Assembly: GCF_004320525.1 (NCBI RefSeq)
Contig: NZ_SIHX01000004.1
Span: 1 to 64,000 of the forward strand
Direction of reading: 5' to 3'
DNA length: 64,000 nt
Source of the DNA: Arthrobacter sp. S39
GTDB taxonomy: Bacteria > Actinomycetota > Actinomycetes > Actinomycetales > Micrococcaceae
Numbering within the stretch: position 1 is the first letter of the stretch; each line of letters begins with the position of its first letter. This document shows, piece by piece, positions 1 to 6,751 of this stretch. The position numbers were made by a program, and so were the translations under genes. A model generated the notes under the pieces. That model was not told where the DNA came from. It searched no databases and was given only the letters and a program-made list of their open reading frames with translations.

Positions 1-1
1 A

Positions 2-391
2 TCCCTGGACAACGAAGCGGACCACCTCCGCCCTTGGCACCAGGGCGGAACCACCGGCGTGTCGAACCTGGGAAATCCATGTCCCCGTCACCACCGGCTC
101 AGACACACCAGCGGGTGGAGACCTACCGCGGCCACCAAGAACGAACCACCCGGCTGGACAGCACCCAGCGGCCGCCACTACACCAGCGAACACCAGGACT
201 GGGAACCTCCACATTTACCCAAAGAACTGCAACCGGCAGCGGCATCCACGCTGACATCCGACGTGGCAGCAACCGAACACGGCCCACCCCAAGCCCCGCC
301 GGACACGTTCTACAGCCACCCGGACATCGCCCACATCGGGCTCTCCCTGGGAGAAGACGGCCTGGAGCGGTTCCTCCACGCCCACGCCTGA
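2..391 (+). CDS. HNH endonuclease-type protein (DUF222/13E12 family), C-terminal part
   Basis: This is the 3' end of a gene that begins before the window; only about 129 codons are visible, ending at the TGA at 389-391. The first residues hold the tail of an HNH motif: a DH pair followed by RPWHQGG, then CPRHHRLRH. After that comes the GW..TP..TK.EPPGW..P.GRHY..EHQDWEPP stretch that is typical of the actinobacterial DUF222-plus-HNH (REP13E12-like) proteins. These occur in many copies per genome in Arthrobacter and mycobacteria, and their role is not established. The Pro/Ala-rich tail after EPP is variable in the family. It is convergent with the yciO-like gene. Family assignment is firm; nuclease activity is inferred only from the motif. 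Confidence 0.82.
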   Translation, partial: SLDNEADHLRPWHQGGTTGVSNLGNPCPRHHRLRHTSGWRPTAATKNEPPGWTAPSGRHYTSEHQDWEPPHLPKELQPAAASTLTSDVAATEHGPPQAPPDTFYSHPDIAHIGLSLGEDGLERFLHAHA

Positions 392-441
392 TCAGGTGTG
401 CCCTCATCCCGCAATCCTGGCCAGGGCATACGCCCAAAGGC

Positions 442-1062
442 CTATTCGAAGCGGGAAGGGTCCCCGGTGCCGCGGCGTACCACTTCGGCCACGCCGCTGG
501 AGAAGTCAACCACGGTGGTGGGCTCGGACCCGCAGTCGCCCGAATCAATGACGGCATCCACCTCATGGTCGAGCCGCTCCTTGATTTCCCAGCCCTGCGT
601 CAGCGGATCCTCCTCGTCCGGGAGGAGCAGCGTGCTGGAGAGCAGGGGCTCGCCGAGCTCCGCGAGCAGCGCCTGCACCACCCGGTTATCCGGGATCCGG
701 ACGCCAACTGTTTTCTTCTTCGGGTGCAGCAGCCGGCGGGGGACTTCCTTGGTGGCCGGCAGGATGAACGTATAACGGCCGGGGGTCACTGACTTGATGC
801 TGCGGAAGACGTCGTTGCCGATGTTCACGAACTGGCCCAGCTGGGCGAAATCCTTGCAGACAAGGGTGAAGTGGTGCTTGTCGTCCAGCTTGCGGATGGT
901 GCGGATGCGGTCGAGCGCGTCCTTGTTGCCCAACTGCGCGCCCAGGGCGTAGCAGGAGTCCGTCGGGTAGGCGATCAGGCCGCCGTCGAGCACTATGCGC
1001 ACGGCCTGCGTGATGGCGCGGGGCTGGGGATCCTGGGGATGAACATCGAAGTATCTGGCCAT
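442..1062 (-). CDS. yciO: YciO-like protein of the Sua5/YciO/YrdC family
   Basis: The 206-residue product is a single YrdC-fold domain and resembles E. coli YciO along its whole length: an MARYFDVHP start, a GGLIAYPTDSCYALG nucleotide-binding region, TPGRYTFIL, KEVPRRLLHPKKKTVGVRIP and PTTVVDFS. The family binds ATP-type nucleotides and double-stranded RNA. TsaC/Sua5 members make threonylcarbamoyl-AMP for the t6A modification of tRNA, while YciO members are paralogues with weak or uncertain activity. The reading frame stays open upstream, but ATG 1062 is chosen because it begins the conserved YciO N-terminus. A TAGGCT -10 element lies 7 bases before it, which suggests a leaderless transcript. 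It is divergent from the SRPBCC gene. Confidence 0.88.
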   Translation of the reverse strand: MARYFDVHPQDPQPRAITQAVRIVLDGGLIAYPTDSCYALGAQLGNKDALDRIRTIRKLDDKHHFTLVCKDFAQLGQFVNIGNDVFRSIKSVTPGRYTFILPATKEVPRRLLHPKKKTVGVRIPDNRVVQALLAELGEPLLSSTLLLPDEEDPLTQGWEIKERLDHEVDAVIDSGDCGSEPTTVVDFSSGVAEVVRRGTGDPSRFE

Positions 1063-1069
1063 GCTCCTG

Positions 1070-1075
1070 AGCCTA
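1070..1075 (-). promoter_or_regulatory. -10 element of the yciO-like gene, leaderless
   Basis: TAGGCT on the minus strand ends 7 bases before the ATG at 1062, so transcription would begin at or beside the start codon. No convincing -35 hexamer is visible. Confidence 0.5.
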
Positions 1076-1169
1076 CGGCCCGGGGCGGAATAGTGCATCC
1101 GCGGCGTGCCGCTGGCGTCGACGCAGCTGATGAACAGCTGAAGATTCCCGTCGGGCTCCAACGGGACTT

Positions 1170-1175
1170 TAGGAT
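1170..1175 (+). promoter_or_regulatory. -10 element of the SRPBCC gene, leaderless
   Basis: TAGGAT is followed by exactly 6 bases and then the ATG at 1182, matching the actinobacterial leaderless pattern. There is no Shine-Dalgarno sequence in the gap. Confidence 0.5.
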
Positions 1176-1181
1176 GCTGGG

Positions 1182-1985
1182 ATGGGGGAAATTTTGGGTG
1201 GGAAAGAACCAGCGGCGCACAGGCCGATCTACGTGGAGATCCGCATTCGGGCCTCCTTGGAGCGGGTGTGGACCCTGAGCCAGGACCCGGCATTGCACCC
1301 CCGGTGGGATCTGCGGTTTTCACGGATCGTTCCTGAACCTGGCGATGGCCAGGATCCTGTCCGTTTTCGCTACGAGTTCCGGCTCCCGTTCCACAGCATT
1401 CAAGGGGTCGGGACATCGCTGGGACACCGGTATCGGCCCGACGGCCAGGCCACATCGGTGCTGAAGTTCGACACCGCTGACGTGCTTTCTCCCATTGGGC
1501 CAGGTTCCGGATACTGGCGGTACATTCCAACGGAGGACGGTCTTCGGTTCATCACCGGCTACAACTACCGGCCGGGAATGGGCATCCTCGGACGAATCCT
1601 GGATTCCAGTGTGATCCGGCCGGCCCTGGGCTGGGCGACGGCCACAAGCTTTGACCGCCTGAGAATGTGGGCGGAGTCGGACCTCGACCCCGCGGAGTCC
1701 CGCAACCGGTGGTTCATCGACGCCGCGGCCAGGGCGGGTGGGCTGCTGACCGCCGGTTTCCTGGTCCGCCACGCCCTGACAGGACGAAACGCGGCCATCG
1801 CCGCTGTGGGCGTTGCTACAGGGCTGGCTTCATGCATCCTGCCGTCCCATTGGCCTGTACCCAGGGCCGGGCGGTGTCTGCGGCGGCCTCCTGACCCGCG
1901 CTCGGCGCATGTCCCGTCCGCCCTTGCCGGACTTCCGTCACCCTCCGCACGTCCTGCAGGCGACAAAACCCTCAGTCAGGAGTAA
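1182..1985 (+). CDS. SRPBCC-fold protein with hydrophobic C-terminal segment
   Basis: The 267-residue product opens with a START/polyketide-cyclase-like (SRPBCC) domain. IYVEIRIRASLERVWTLSQDP and HPRWDLRFSRI are the usual first strand and helix, and FRYEFRLPF, GHRYRPDG, YWRYIPTEDGLRFIT and SFDRLRMWAE complete the fold (about residues 15-165). A hydrophobic stretch near residues 178-205 and a Pro/Arg-rich tail follow. SRPBCC proteins bind hydrophobic ligands; no ligand can be named here. The stop TAA lies 2 bases before the ATG of the DUF4166 gene, whose AGGAG ribosome site overlaps the end of this frame. The two are therefore almost certainly cotranscribed and translationally coupled. Confidence 0.8.
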   Translation: MGEILGGKEPAAHRPIYVEIRIRASLERVWTLSQDPALHPRWDLRFSRIVPEPGDGQDPVRFRYEFRLPFHSIQGVGTSLGHRYRPDGQATSVLKFDTADVLSPIGPGSGYWRYIPTEDGLRFITGYNYRPGMGILGRILDSSVIRPALGWATATSFDRLRMWAESDLDPAESRNRWFIDAAARAGGLLTAGFLVRHALTGRNAAIAAVGVATGLASCILPSHWPVPRAGRCLRRPPDPRSAHVPSALAGLPSPSARPAGDKTLSQE

Positions 1986-1987
1986 CC

Positions 1988-2668
1988 ATGGCATCGATTT
2001 TTGAACAGGCTTTGGGCAGCGACTTCCACAGCCTGCACCCAATGCTGCAAAAACGCTTCGGCGTCGACACCGAAGCCGGTTACGCATGCGTTGGACGCGG
2101 AATTTTCGCAGAAGTCCGCCGCGGGGCCTGGTGGACCGTTCCCTTTCTGCGCCTCGGGGCTTACCGCAACATCCTCTTCCCTGACCAGGGCAACAACATC
2201 CCGTTCACGATCGAGAACTATCCCTATGTCGACGGATTCGGCCGCCCGACAGTTACGTTTGTCAGGACTCTGGAGCTGCCGCGCAAGAAACGGCGCTTCG
2301 ATGCCACCATGGTGCACAGCGCACAAAGCGGCGGCATCGTTGACTACCTGGGGACGCACCAGCACCTTGCCACTGACCTTGTCCTGGAGGTCACTGCCGA
2401 TGGATCCCTTCACCTGCAATCCGGAGCCCAGAGGTTCTACGAAGGCGTCGTGGGATTCACCTTTCCTGCGCTACTCACCGGGACGGCAGACCTGTATGAG
2501 GGCTTTGACGATGCCCGCGGGGTATTCACCATTCAGCTGCAGGTGCGCAACCCCGTCGTCGGATTCCTTTTTGGATACCGCGGCGAATTCGAGTGCACCT
2601 TCCCGGCCCTGTCCGATAGAGGAATCCCCGGGCACCTCAAACCGCGGCGGGAGGAAATCCGGGAATAG
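1988..2668 (+). CDS. DUF4166 domain protein
   Basis: The 226-residue soluble product matches the DUF4166 family: an IFEQALGSDFHSLHPMLQKRF start, then GRGIFAEVRRGAWW, FPDQGNNIPFTIENYPYVD, the TFVRTLELPRKKRRFDATMVHS core, and LHLQSGAQRFYEGVVGFTFPALLTGTADLYE near the end. In other actinobacteria this domain occurs alone or fused to short-chain dehydrogenase or saccharopine-dehydrogenase-like domains, and its function is unknown. It sits directly behind an SRPBCC gene with AGGAG overlapping the upstream stop, so the two proteins may act on the same lipid-like ligand. That link is an inference from context only. Confidence 0.83.
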   Translation: MASIFEQALGSDFHSLHPMLQKRFGVDTEAGYACVGRGIFAEVRRGAWWTVPFLRLGAYRNILFPDQGNNIPFTIENYPYVDGFGRPTVTFVRTLELPRKKRRFDATMVHSAQSGGIVDYLGTHQHLATDLVLEVTADGSLHLQSGAQRFYEGVVGFTFPALLTGTADLYEGFDDARGVFTIQLQVRNPVVGFLFGYRGEFECTFPALSDRGIPGHLKPRREEIRE

Positions 2669-2741
2669 AGGCCGGCCAGCAGCAGCCATTTTCCGCAACG
2701 AATATCTCCGTGGCCGTGGGCCAATGTAGGCGTGGCGGTGG

Positions 2742-2747
2742 TAGCCT
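2742..2747 (+). promoter_or_regulatory. -10 element supporting the ATG at 2755
   Basis: TAGCCT ends 7 bases before ATG 2755. The upstream alternative GTG at 2710 would put this promoter inside the coding region, so it favours the shorter protein and a leaderless mRNA. Confidence 0.45.
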
Positions 2748-2754
2748 GCCGAAG

Positions 2755-3723
2755 ATGGCCTTGGAACCCGATCTGCTCGACTGGTTGCTTGACTCTGACC
2801 CCGCGCTCCGGTGGCAGGTCCAGTGCGACCTTGCCGGCGCCCCGCCTGAGGTCTGGGAAGCCACCCGGGCCCGCATAACGACGGAAGGCCTAGCGGCGCG
2901 GCTGCTCGCGCTGCAGGATCCGGACGGCCAGTGGGCCGGCGGAGCGTACTTTCCCCACGACTTCGACTTCAAAGGTCCCGAAGCAGCCGAAGATGCCGGG
3001 CAGCCATGGTTGGCAACGACGTGGACGCTCAATACACTCCGCGACTGGGGCGTCAACGGAACTGCCCTCGCTGGAACCGCCGACCTGCTCGCCGCGAACA
3101 GCCGTTGGGAGTACAACAACCTGCCCTATTGGGAAGGGGAAGTTGACGCCTGCATCAACGCCTTCACGCTCGCCAATGGCGCGTGGCTGGGCACCGATGT
3201 CTCCGGCATCGCCCAGTGGTTCCTGGACCATCGCCTGGCCGACGGCGGGTGGAACTGCGAGTGGGTTGACGGCTCCACCCGCTCGTCCTTCCACTCCACG
3301 CTCAACTCCCTGAAGGGTCTCCTGTACTACGAGTCCGTGACCGGCGGAAACGATGGACTGCGGGCTGCCCGCCGCGCCGGAGAGGAATACCTGCTGCAGC
3401 GCCGGCTCCTTCACACACTGTCCACGGGGGAACTCGTCGGACCGTGGGTGACACGGTTCGCCTACCCGTTCCGCTGGTTTTACAGCGCCCTGAATGCCGC
3501 GGAGTATTTCCGGGCGGCGGCGCTGCACGACCGCATTGCGCCCGATCCCAGGATCGCGGACGCGGTAGAGGTGATTCGAGGGGCCCGCCGCCCCGACGGC
3601 ACGTGGGTGCAGGAGCGCCGTCACCCGGGACGGGTATGGTTCGACGTCGACGTGGCCCCGGGTGAGCCGTCCAAGTGGCTGACTTTCTTCGGCACGCGCG
3701 TGCTCGCCTGGTGGGACGCCTGA
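2755..3723 (+). CDS. Squalene-cyclase/prenyltransferase (alpha-alpha barrel) fold protein
   Basis: The 322-residue product has the helical-repeat pattern of squalene-hopene cyclase and prenyltransferase beta-subunit folds: LLALQDPDGQWAGG, PWLATTWTLNTLRDWGV, FLDHRLADGGWNCEW, SSFHSTLNSLKGLLYYE and VIRGARRPDGTWVQE. QDPDGQW, DGGWNCEW and PDGTW resemble QW motifs. It lacks the DXDD acid motif and is half the length of true hopene cyclases, so terpene cyclisation is unlikely to be its job as it stands. There is no signal peptide. Start 2755 is preferred over GTG 2710 because of the upstream -10 element. It stands alone, with its own promoter, next to a convergent DUF1990 remnant. Substrate unknown. 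Confidence 0.72.
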   Translation: MALEPDLLDWLLDSDPALRWQVQCDLAGAPPEVWEATRARITTEGLAARLLALQDPDGQWAGGAYFPHDFDFKGPEAAEDAGQPWLATTWTLNTLRDWGVNGTALAGTADLLAANSRWEYNNLPYWEGEVDACINAFTLANGAWLGTDVSGIAQWFLDHRLADGGWNCEWVDGSTRSSFHSTLNSLKGLLYYESVTGGNDGLRAARRAGEEYLLQRRLLHTLSTGELVGPWVTRFAYPFRWFYSALNAAEYFRAAALHDRIAPDPRIADAVEVIRGARRPDGTWVQERRHPGRVWFDVDVAPGEPSKWLTFFGTRVLAWWDA

Positions 3724-3728
3724 GGCAG

Positions 3729-4214
3729 TCAGCTGAGCGCGCGCAAGTACCGCCGTCGGACAAGCCGCTGCGCGACCAGAAGTAGCGGGTAGAGCACGCG
3801 CCAGGGTTGGTGTGATGCTGCCCGTGTCAGCGACCGGATCGTGAGATGCACTTCGTCGCCGTGACGGTGGACGATGAAGGCCTCCTCACCGGAGACGGGA
3901 TGTCCTGGCATTTGTCCGGTAAGCGAACCCTACGCGGCCGGGCTCCTGTACAACGGCTACCACTTCGACTGTTCAACGACTGTGGCGCCGAAAATACGGG
4001 CCGTGACATTTAGCAGGTCTCCCGGCGACGCCGGTCCGGTTGAGTCCACGACAAACCCACTCGCGGTTTTCACCTTCCAAAGGAGCACCTCGCCGGCGAC
4101 ACGGGCCCACACTGCATCGCCACTGCCCACGACGGCCGAAACTTCCGACCGGCGGTACTTCCGGTCGCTGGGCGGCCACCGGAGGAGCTCAGGGCTCGTC
4201 ATCGCATTGTCCAC
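3729..4214 (-). pseudogene. DUF1990 family gene broken by two compensating frameshifts
   Basis: Reading from GTG 4214, or ATG 4202, the frame encodes the DUF1990 middle motif (VWARVAGEVLLWKVKTASGFVVD, DLLNVTARIFGAT), then stops at 3957-3959 and again at 3930-3932. The missing linker (VVAVVQEPGRVGFAYRT) is read in another frame between about 3970 and 3913. The original frame then resumes with PGHPVSGEEAFIVHRHGDEVHLTIRSLTR and continues to the stop at 3729. One base appears lost near 3970 (GAACAGTCG where GAACCAGTCG would give EPVEVVAVV) and one gained in the AAA at 3911-3913. It is either a recent pseudogene or two sequencing errors. It follows the 54-residue membrane protein by 2 bases. Confidence 0.75.
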
Positions 4215-4216
4215 GC

Positions 4217-4381
4217 TTACCGGCCCGATCCATTCTCAGCCGCATTCGTCCGTTCGAGCTCCCGCCTGGCGGCGATTATTCCGTCGCGGGTCGCGGCCCG
4301 GACCACGCCGTACAGGATGTAAAAGAAGACGGCTGCGCACACGACAAACAGCACAAAAGAATTCAGCGGAGCGGCGTCCAT
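4217..4381 (-). CDS. Small single-pass membrane protein (54 aa)
   Basis: ATG 4381 to TAA 4217-4219 encodes 54 residues. A short polar N-terminus (MDAAPLNS) is followed by a hydrophobic helix of about 20 residues (FVLFVVCAAVFFYILYGVV), then a basic amphipathic tail (RAATRDGIIAARRELERTN) ending in a polar GSGR. Small proteins with this helix-plus-RDGI..AR..LE layout are common and uncharacterised in Arthrobacter. The codons show the third-position GC bias of its neighbours and the topology is coherent, so I consider it a real gene. Its stop is 2 bases before the GTG of the DUF1990 remnant, which suggests one transcript. Function unknown. Confidence 0.62.
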   Translation of the reverse strand: MDAAPLNSFVLFVVCAAVFFYILYGVVRAATRDGIIAARRELERTNAAENGSGR

Positions 4382-4464
4382 ATGTTCTTCCCCCAAGAAA
4401 CTTGATGTCCAGTTCGGACGATTCCAAGCATAGACAGGTGACAGAAAGTGTTTGACTGTCCGTT

Positions 4465-4851
4465 ATGACACCAAATCGAAACCCGGTGGTGGATTCCTTC
4501 CTGGAGTCGCTGGATCACCCGTTGAAGCCGGTCATCGAGTCCCTGCGGTTGGCGGTCCTGGAGGCCGATGATGCAATAACGGAGCAGATCAAGTGGAAGG
4601 CGCCGAGCTTTTGCTTCGATTCGATTGACCGGGTCACGTTCAACCTGCGCCCACTTCACCAGGTTCAGCTGATTTTCCACCGCGGTGCAAAGGCCAACGC
4701 GGCTAACTTTAATTTTGATGCTGCCAAGTGGAGTGACCTCCTGGAAATGATCGGCCAGGACCGCGGCCAGGTGATCTTTCCCAGCGCGGAAGCAGCGACT
4801 GCGCGGCAGGCGGAATTCGTTGCGCTGGTGCGGGAGTGGGTTCGGGCCTAG
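4465..4851 (+). CDS. DUF1801 (YdhG-like) domain protein
   Basis: The 128-residue cytoplasmic protein shows the DUF1801 pattern: a PVIESLRLAVLEADDAITEQIKWKAPSF motif, where the helix is followed by the conserved IKW..P.F, then VTFNLRPLHQVQLIFHRGAK and a C-terminal ATARQAEFVALVREWVRA helix. The family is small, soluble and distantly related to B. subtilis YdhG-type proteins; its biochemical role is not established. The length is normal for a single domain. It ends 4 bases into the convergent patatin gene (stop 4849-4851 versus 4848), so the two 3' ends overlap slightly. Confidence 0.83.
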   Translation: MTPNRNPVVDSFLESLDHPLKPVIESLRLAVLEADDAITEQIKWKAPSFCFDSIDRVTFNLRPLHQVQLIFHRGAKANAANFNFDAAKWSDLLEMIGQDRGQVIFPSAEAATARQAEFVALVREWVRA

Positions 4852-5843
4852 CGCCAGAATGCCGTGAGCTGCTCAGCGAGGGCTTTGCCTTGGCCGTGTC
4901 CGGCGCGGGCCGCGGCCGGCCGCATCGACAGATCCATCGCATTGGCGCCGAACAGGTGCTCGGAGCTGCTGTCCGGGAAGACCGTCTCCACTCTGCTGCC
5001 GCGTGCGCGCAACTCGTCGACCTGTGTTGCGAGGTGCACGCCCCACTCCAGCGGCGCCAGCGATCTGCCGCCGAACGGCGACAGCACCAGCACCCGCCCA
5101 TATCCGGCTGCCAGATCTGCATTCTCTGCGTTGGATCGGTAGCCGCCGTCGATGTACCGGTTGTCCCCGATCCCGTAGGGCAGGCCACTGGAACAGCTGG
5201 CGGCGACGGCGTCCGCCAGGTCGATCCCGCTGTGCCGGTCGAACACAACCGGTTCACCGGTATGGGCATCGACCGCCGTAATGAGCACCTTTCGTTGCGG
5301 CCAGTGCAGGCTGGGCAGCCGCGAGGCGACGGTGGCGCGCCACTGCGTTTGCCAGGAGCCGTCCGACGCCGAAGCCATGTCGAGTGCCGCCGCGCCCATT
5401 CTGCGGCGCATGTCAGCCGCATCCTCGGCGGCGGCGATGATTTTACTTATACTCTCCAGGTGGTCCGCCACCGGCCTGACTGGTACGCGTCCTTGTTCGG
5501 ATCCGACCGGACCGGACCGTGGCTGAGGCGTGGCGGCAAGGATGGCGGCAAACAGCTCGCCAGGGGCCGCGCCGGCTATCTGGGCCGCCGCCGTCGAGCC
5601 CGCTGACGTCCCGATGGTGAGGTCCGCCGTGGTCACGTCCAGTCCGGCATCGGACAGGCCGGCGATAACGCCGATCAGCCACGCGTTGCCTGTCGATCCG
5701 CCGCCACCGAGGACCAACGCCCTCTCGCCGGCGGCACGCGCCCCCTTTGTGGCGTCGACCTGGGGCTGATCCTGGACGGACCCCGGCAGGTCGGAGGCCG
5801 TCGTCGACATGGAAGGCAGAGGTGAAGAAGTTGTGGTGTTCAT
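4848..5843 (-). CDS. Patatin-like phospholipase/acyl hydrolase
   Basis: The 331-residue product has all the hallmarks of a patatin-fold serine hydrolase. The oxyanion loop is GGGG at residues 46-49, the nucleophile elbow is GTSAGS with Ser80, and the second member of the dyad is Asp232 in YIDGGYRSN. The family uses a Ser-Asp dyad to cleave acyl esters of phospholipids or neutral lipids. There is no signal peptide: the first 35 residues are a polar Ser/Thr/Asp-rich tail. ATG 5843 has a modest GAAAGG ribosome site. A 19-codon open frame with a perfect Shine-Dalgarno lies just upstream and may control it. The substrate cannot be told from sequence. Confidence 0.88.
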   Translation of the reverse strand: MNTTTSSPLPSMSTTASDLPGSVQDQPQVDATKGARAAGERALVLGGGGSTGNAWLIGVIAGLSDAGLDVTTADLTIGTSAGSTAAAQIAGAAPGELFAAILAATPQPRSGPVGSEQGRVPVRPVADHLESISKIIAAAEDAADMRRRMGAAALDMASASDGSWQTQWRATVASRLPSLHWPQRKVLITAVDAHTGEPVVFDRHSGIDLADAVAASCSSGLPYGIGDNRYIDGGYRSNAENADLAAGYGRVLVLSPFGGRSLAPLEWGVHLATQVDELRARGSRVETVFPDSSSEHLFGANAMDLSMRPAAARAGHGQGKALAEQLTAFWR

Positions 5844-5890
5844 GGGAGTCGCCTTTCGCGAATTGCCTGTTGGGGCGCTCCCGGTGGCGA

Positions 5891-5950
5891 CTAGCTCTGT
5901 CGCGCGATCGTGGACTGCAGGGGAGCACCCATTGCGGATACTGCGTTCAT
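5891..5950 (-). CDS. Possible 19-residue leader peptide upstream of the patatin gene
   Basis: ATG 5950 is preceded by AGGAGGTGA (plus-strand 5956-5964), the best ribosome-binding site in this part of the window, and opens a 19-codon frame ending at TAG 5891-5893. It stops 47 bases before the patatin ATG. The bases around both starts are similar (GAGTCCCATGAAC and GACTCCCATGAAC). The peptide has no obvious attenuation codons. It could be a translated uORF or a relic of a duplicated start; it is supported only by the ribosome site. Confidence 0.35.
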   Translation of the reverse strand: MNAVSAMGAPLQSTIARQS

Positions 5951-6028
5951 GGGACTCACCTCCTGCCGATAGATCACGATCACCGGAAAATTATCACGCC
6001 GCGAAGCGGTGCGCAACGACATCCGTCA

Positions 6029-6059
6029 TAGGCTGAATCCGGAAGGCGATGACAGGAGG
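6029..6059 (+). promoter_or_regulatory. -10 element and strong ribosome-binding site of the AlkD-like gene
   Basis: TAGGCT at 6029-6034 would give a short leader of about 25 bases. AGGAGG at 6054-6059 lies 5 bases before GTG 6065 and fixes that start. Confidence 0.5.
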
Positions 6060-6064
6060 CTGCA

Positions 6065-6751
6065 GTGGCTGCGACGACGGTGGTTGGAACGACGTTGGCC
6101 GAGGTGATGGCCGAACTGGCCGCGCTCGAGGACCCCAGGGTGCGTGAGGTGAATGAGAAACGCGGTGACGACCACGGCGTGAACCTGAGCCAGTTGCGCG
6201 CGGTAGCGAAGCGGCTGAAGACGCAGCAGCAACTCGCGAAGGAACTGTGGGAAACGGGTGGCACAGTGGCGAGACTTCTTGCCGTCCTGATCTGTCGCCC
6301 GAAGGCGTTCGAGCGTGACGAGCTGGACGATATGCTGCGCCAGGCCCGCACGCCCAAGGTGCACGACTGGCTCGTGAACTACGTGGTGAAGAAGAGCACC
6401 CACGCTGAGGACCTTCGCGTGGCCTGGTTCGCCGATGCGGATCCTGTTGTCGCGAGTGCCGGGTGGGCGCTGACCGTTGAACGTGTGGTGAGGAAGCCTG
6501 CGGGCCTCGATCTCGCCCTGCTCCTCGACACCATCGAAGCCGAAATGCAGGAGGCCCCGGATCGACTGCAGTGGGCGATGAACCACTGCCTTGCCCAGAT
6601 CGGGATCGAGAATGAAGAGCACCGCGCCCGTGCAATCGACATCGGAGAGCGTTTGGAAGTCCTCAAGGACTATCCGACGCCTCCGAACTGCACGTCCCCC
6701 TTCGCCCCCATATGGATCGCCGAGATGGTGCGCCGGCAACAGGCGGTTTAG
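6065..6751 (+). CDS. DNA alkylation repair protein, AlkD-like HEAT-repeat family
   Basis: The 228-residue all-helical product matches the AlkC/AlkD-type DNA alkylation repair family: GVNLSQLRAVAKRLKTQQQLAKELWETG (first HEAT pair), VRLLAVLICRPKAF-like repeat, KVHDWLVNYVVKK, AWFADADPVVASAGWALTVERVV, and DRLQWAMNHCLAQIGIENEEHRARAIDIGERL. AlkD excises positively charged N3- and N7-alkylated purines without flipping the base. The expected repeat layout and length are present, but I have not checked each catalytic residue, and this subgroup includes members without proven glycosylase activity. GTG 6065 is set by AGGAGG 5 bases upstream. It is convergent with map; the stops overlap by 4 bases. Confidence 0.82.
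   Translation: MAATTVVGTTLAEVMAELAALEDPRVREVNEKRGDDHGVNLSQLRAVAKRLKTQQQLAKELWETGGTVARLLAVLICRPKAFERDELDDMLRQARTPKVHDWLVNYVVKKSTHAEDLRVAWFADADPVVASAGWALTVERVVRKPAGLDLALLLDTIEAEMQEAPDRLQWAMNHCLAQIGIENEEHRARAIDIGERLEVLKDYPTPPNCTSPFAPIWIAEMVRRQQAV

Noticed and set aside
442..1530. Long N-terminal extension of the yciO frame (362 codons)
   Set aside because: The extension overlaps the divergent SRPBCC gene and lacks family similarity; ATG 1062 begins the conserved protein.
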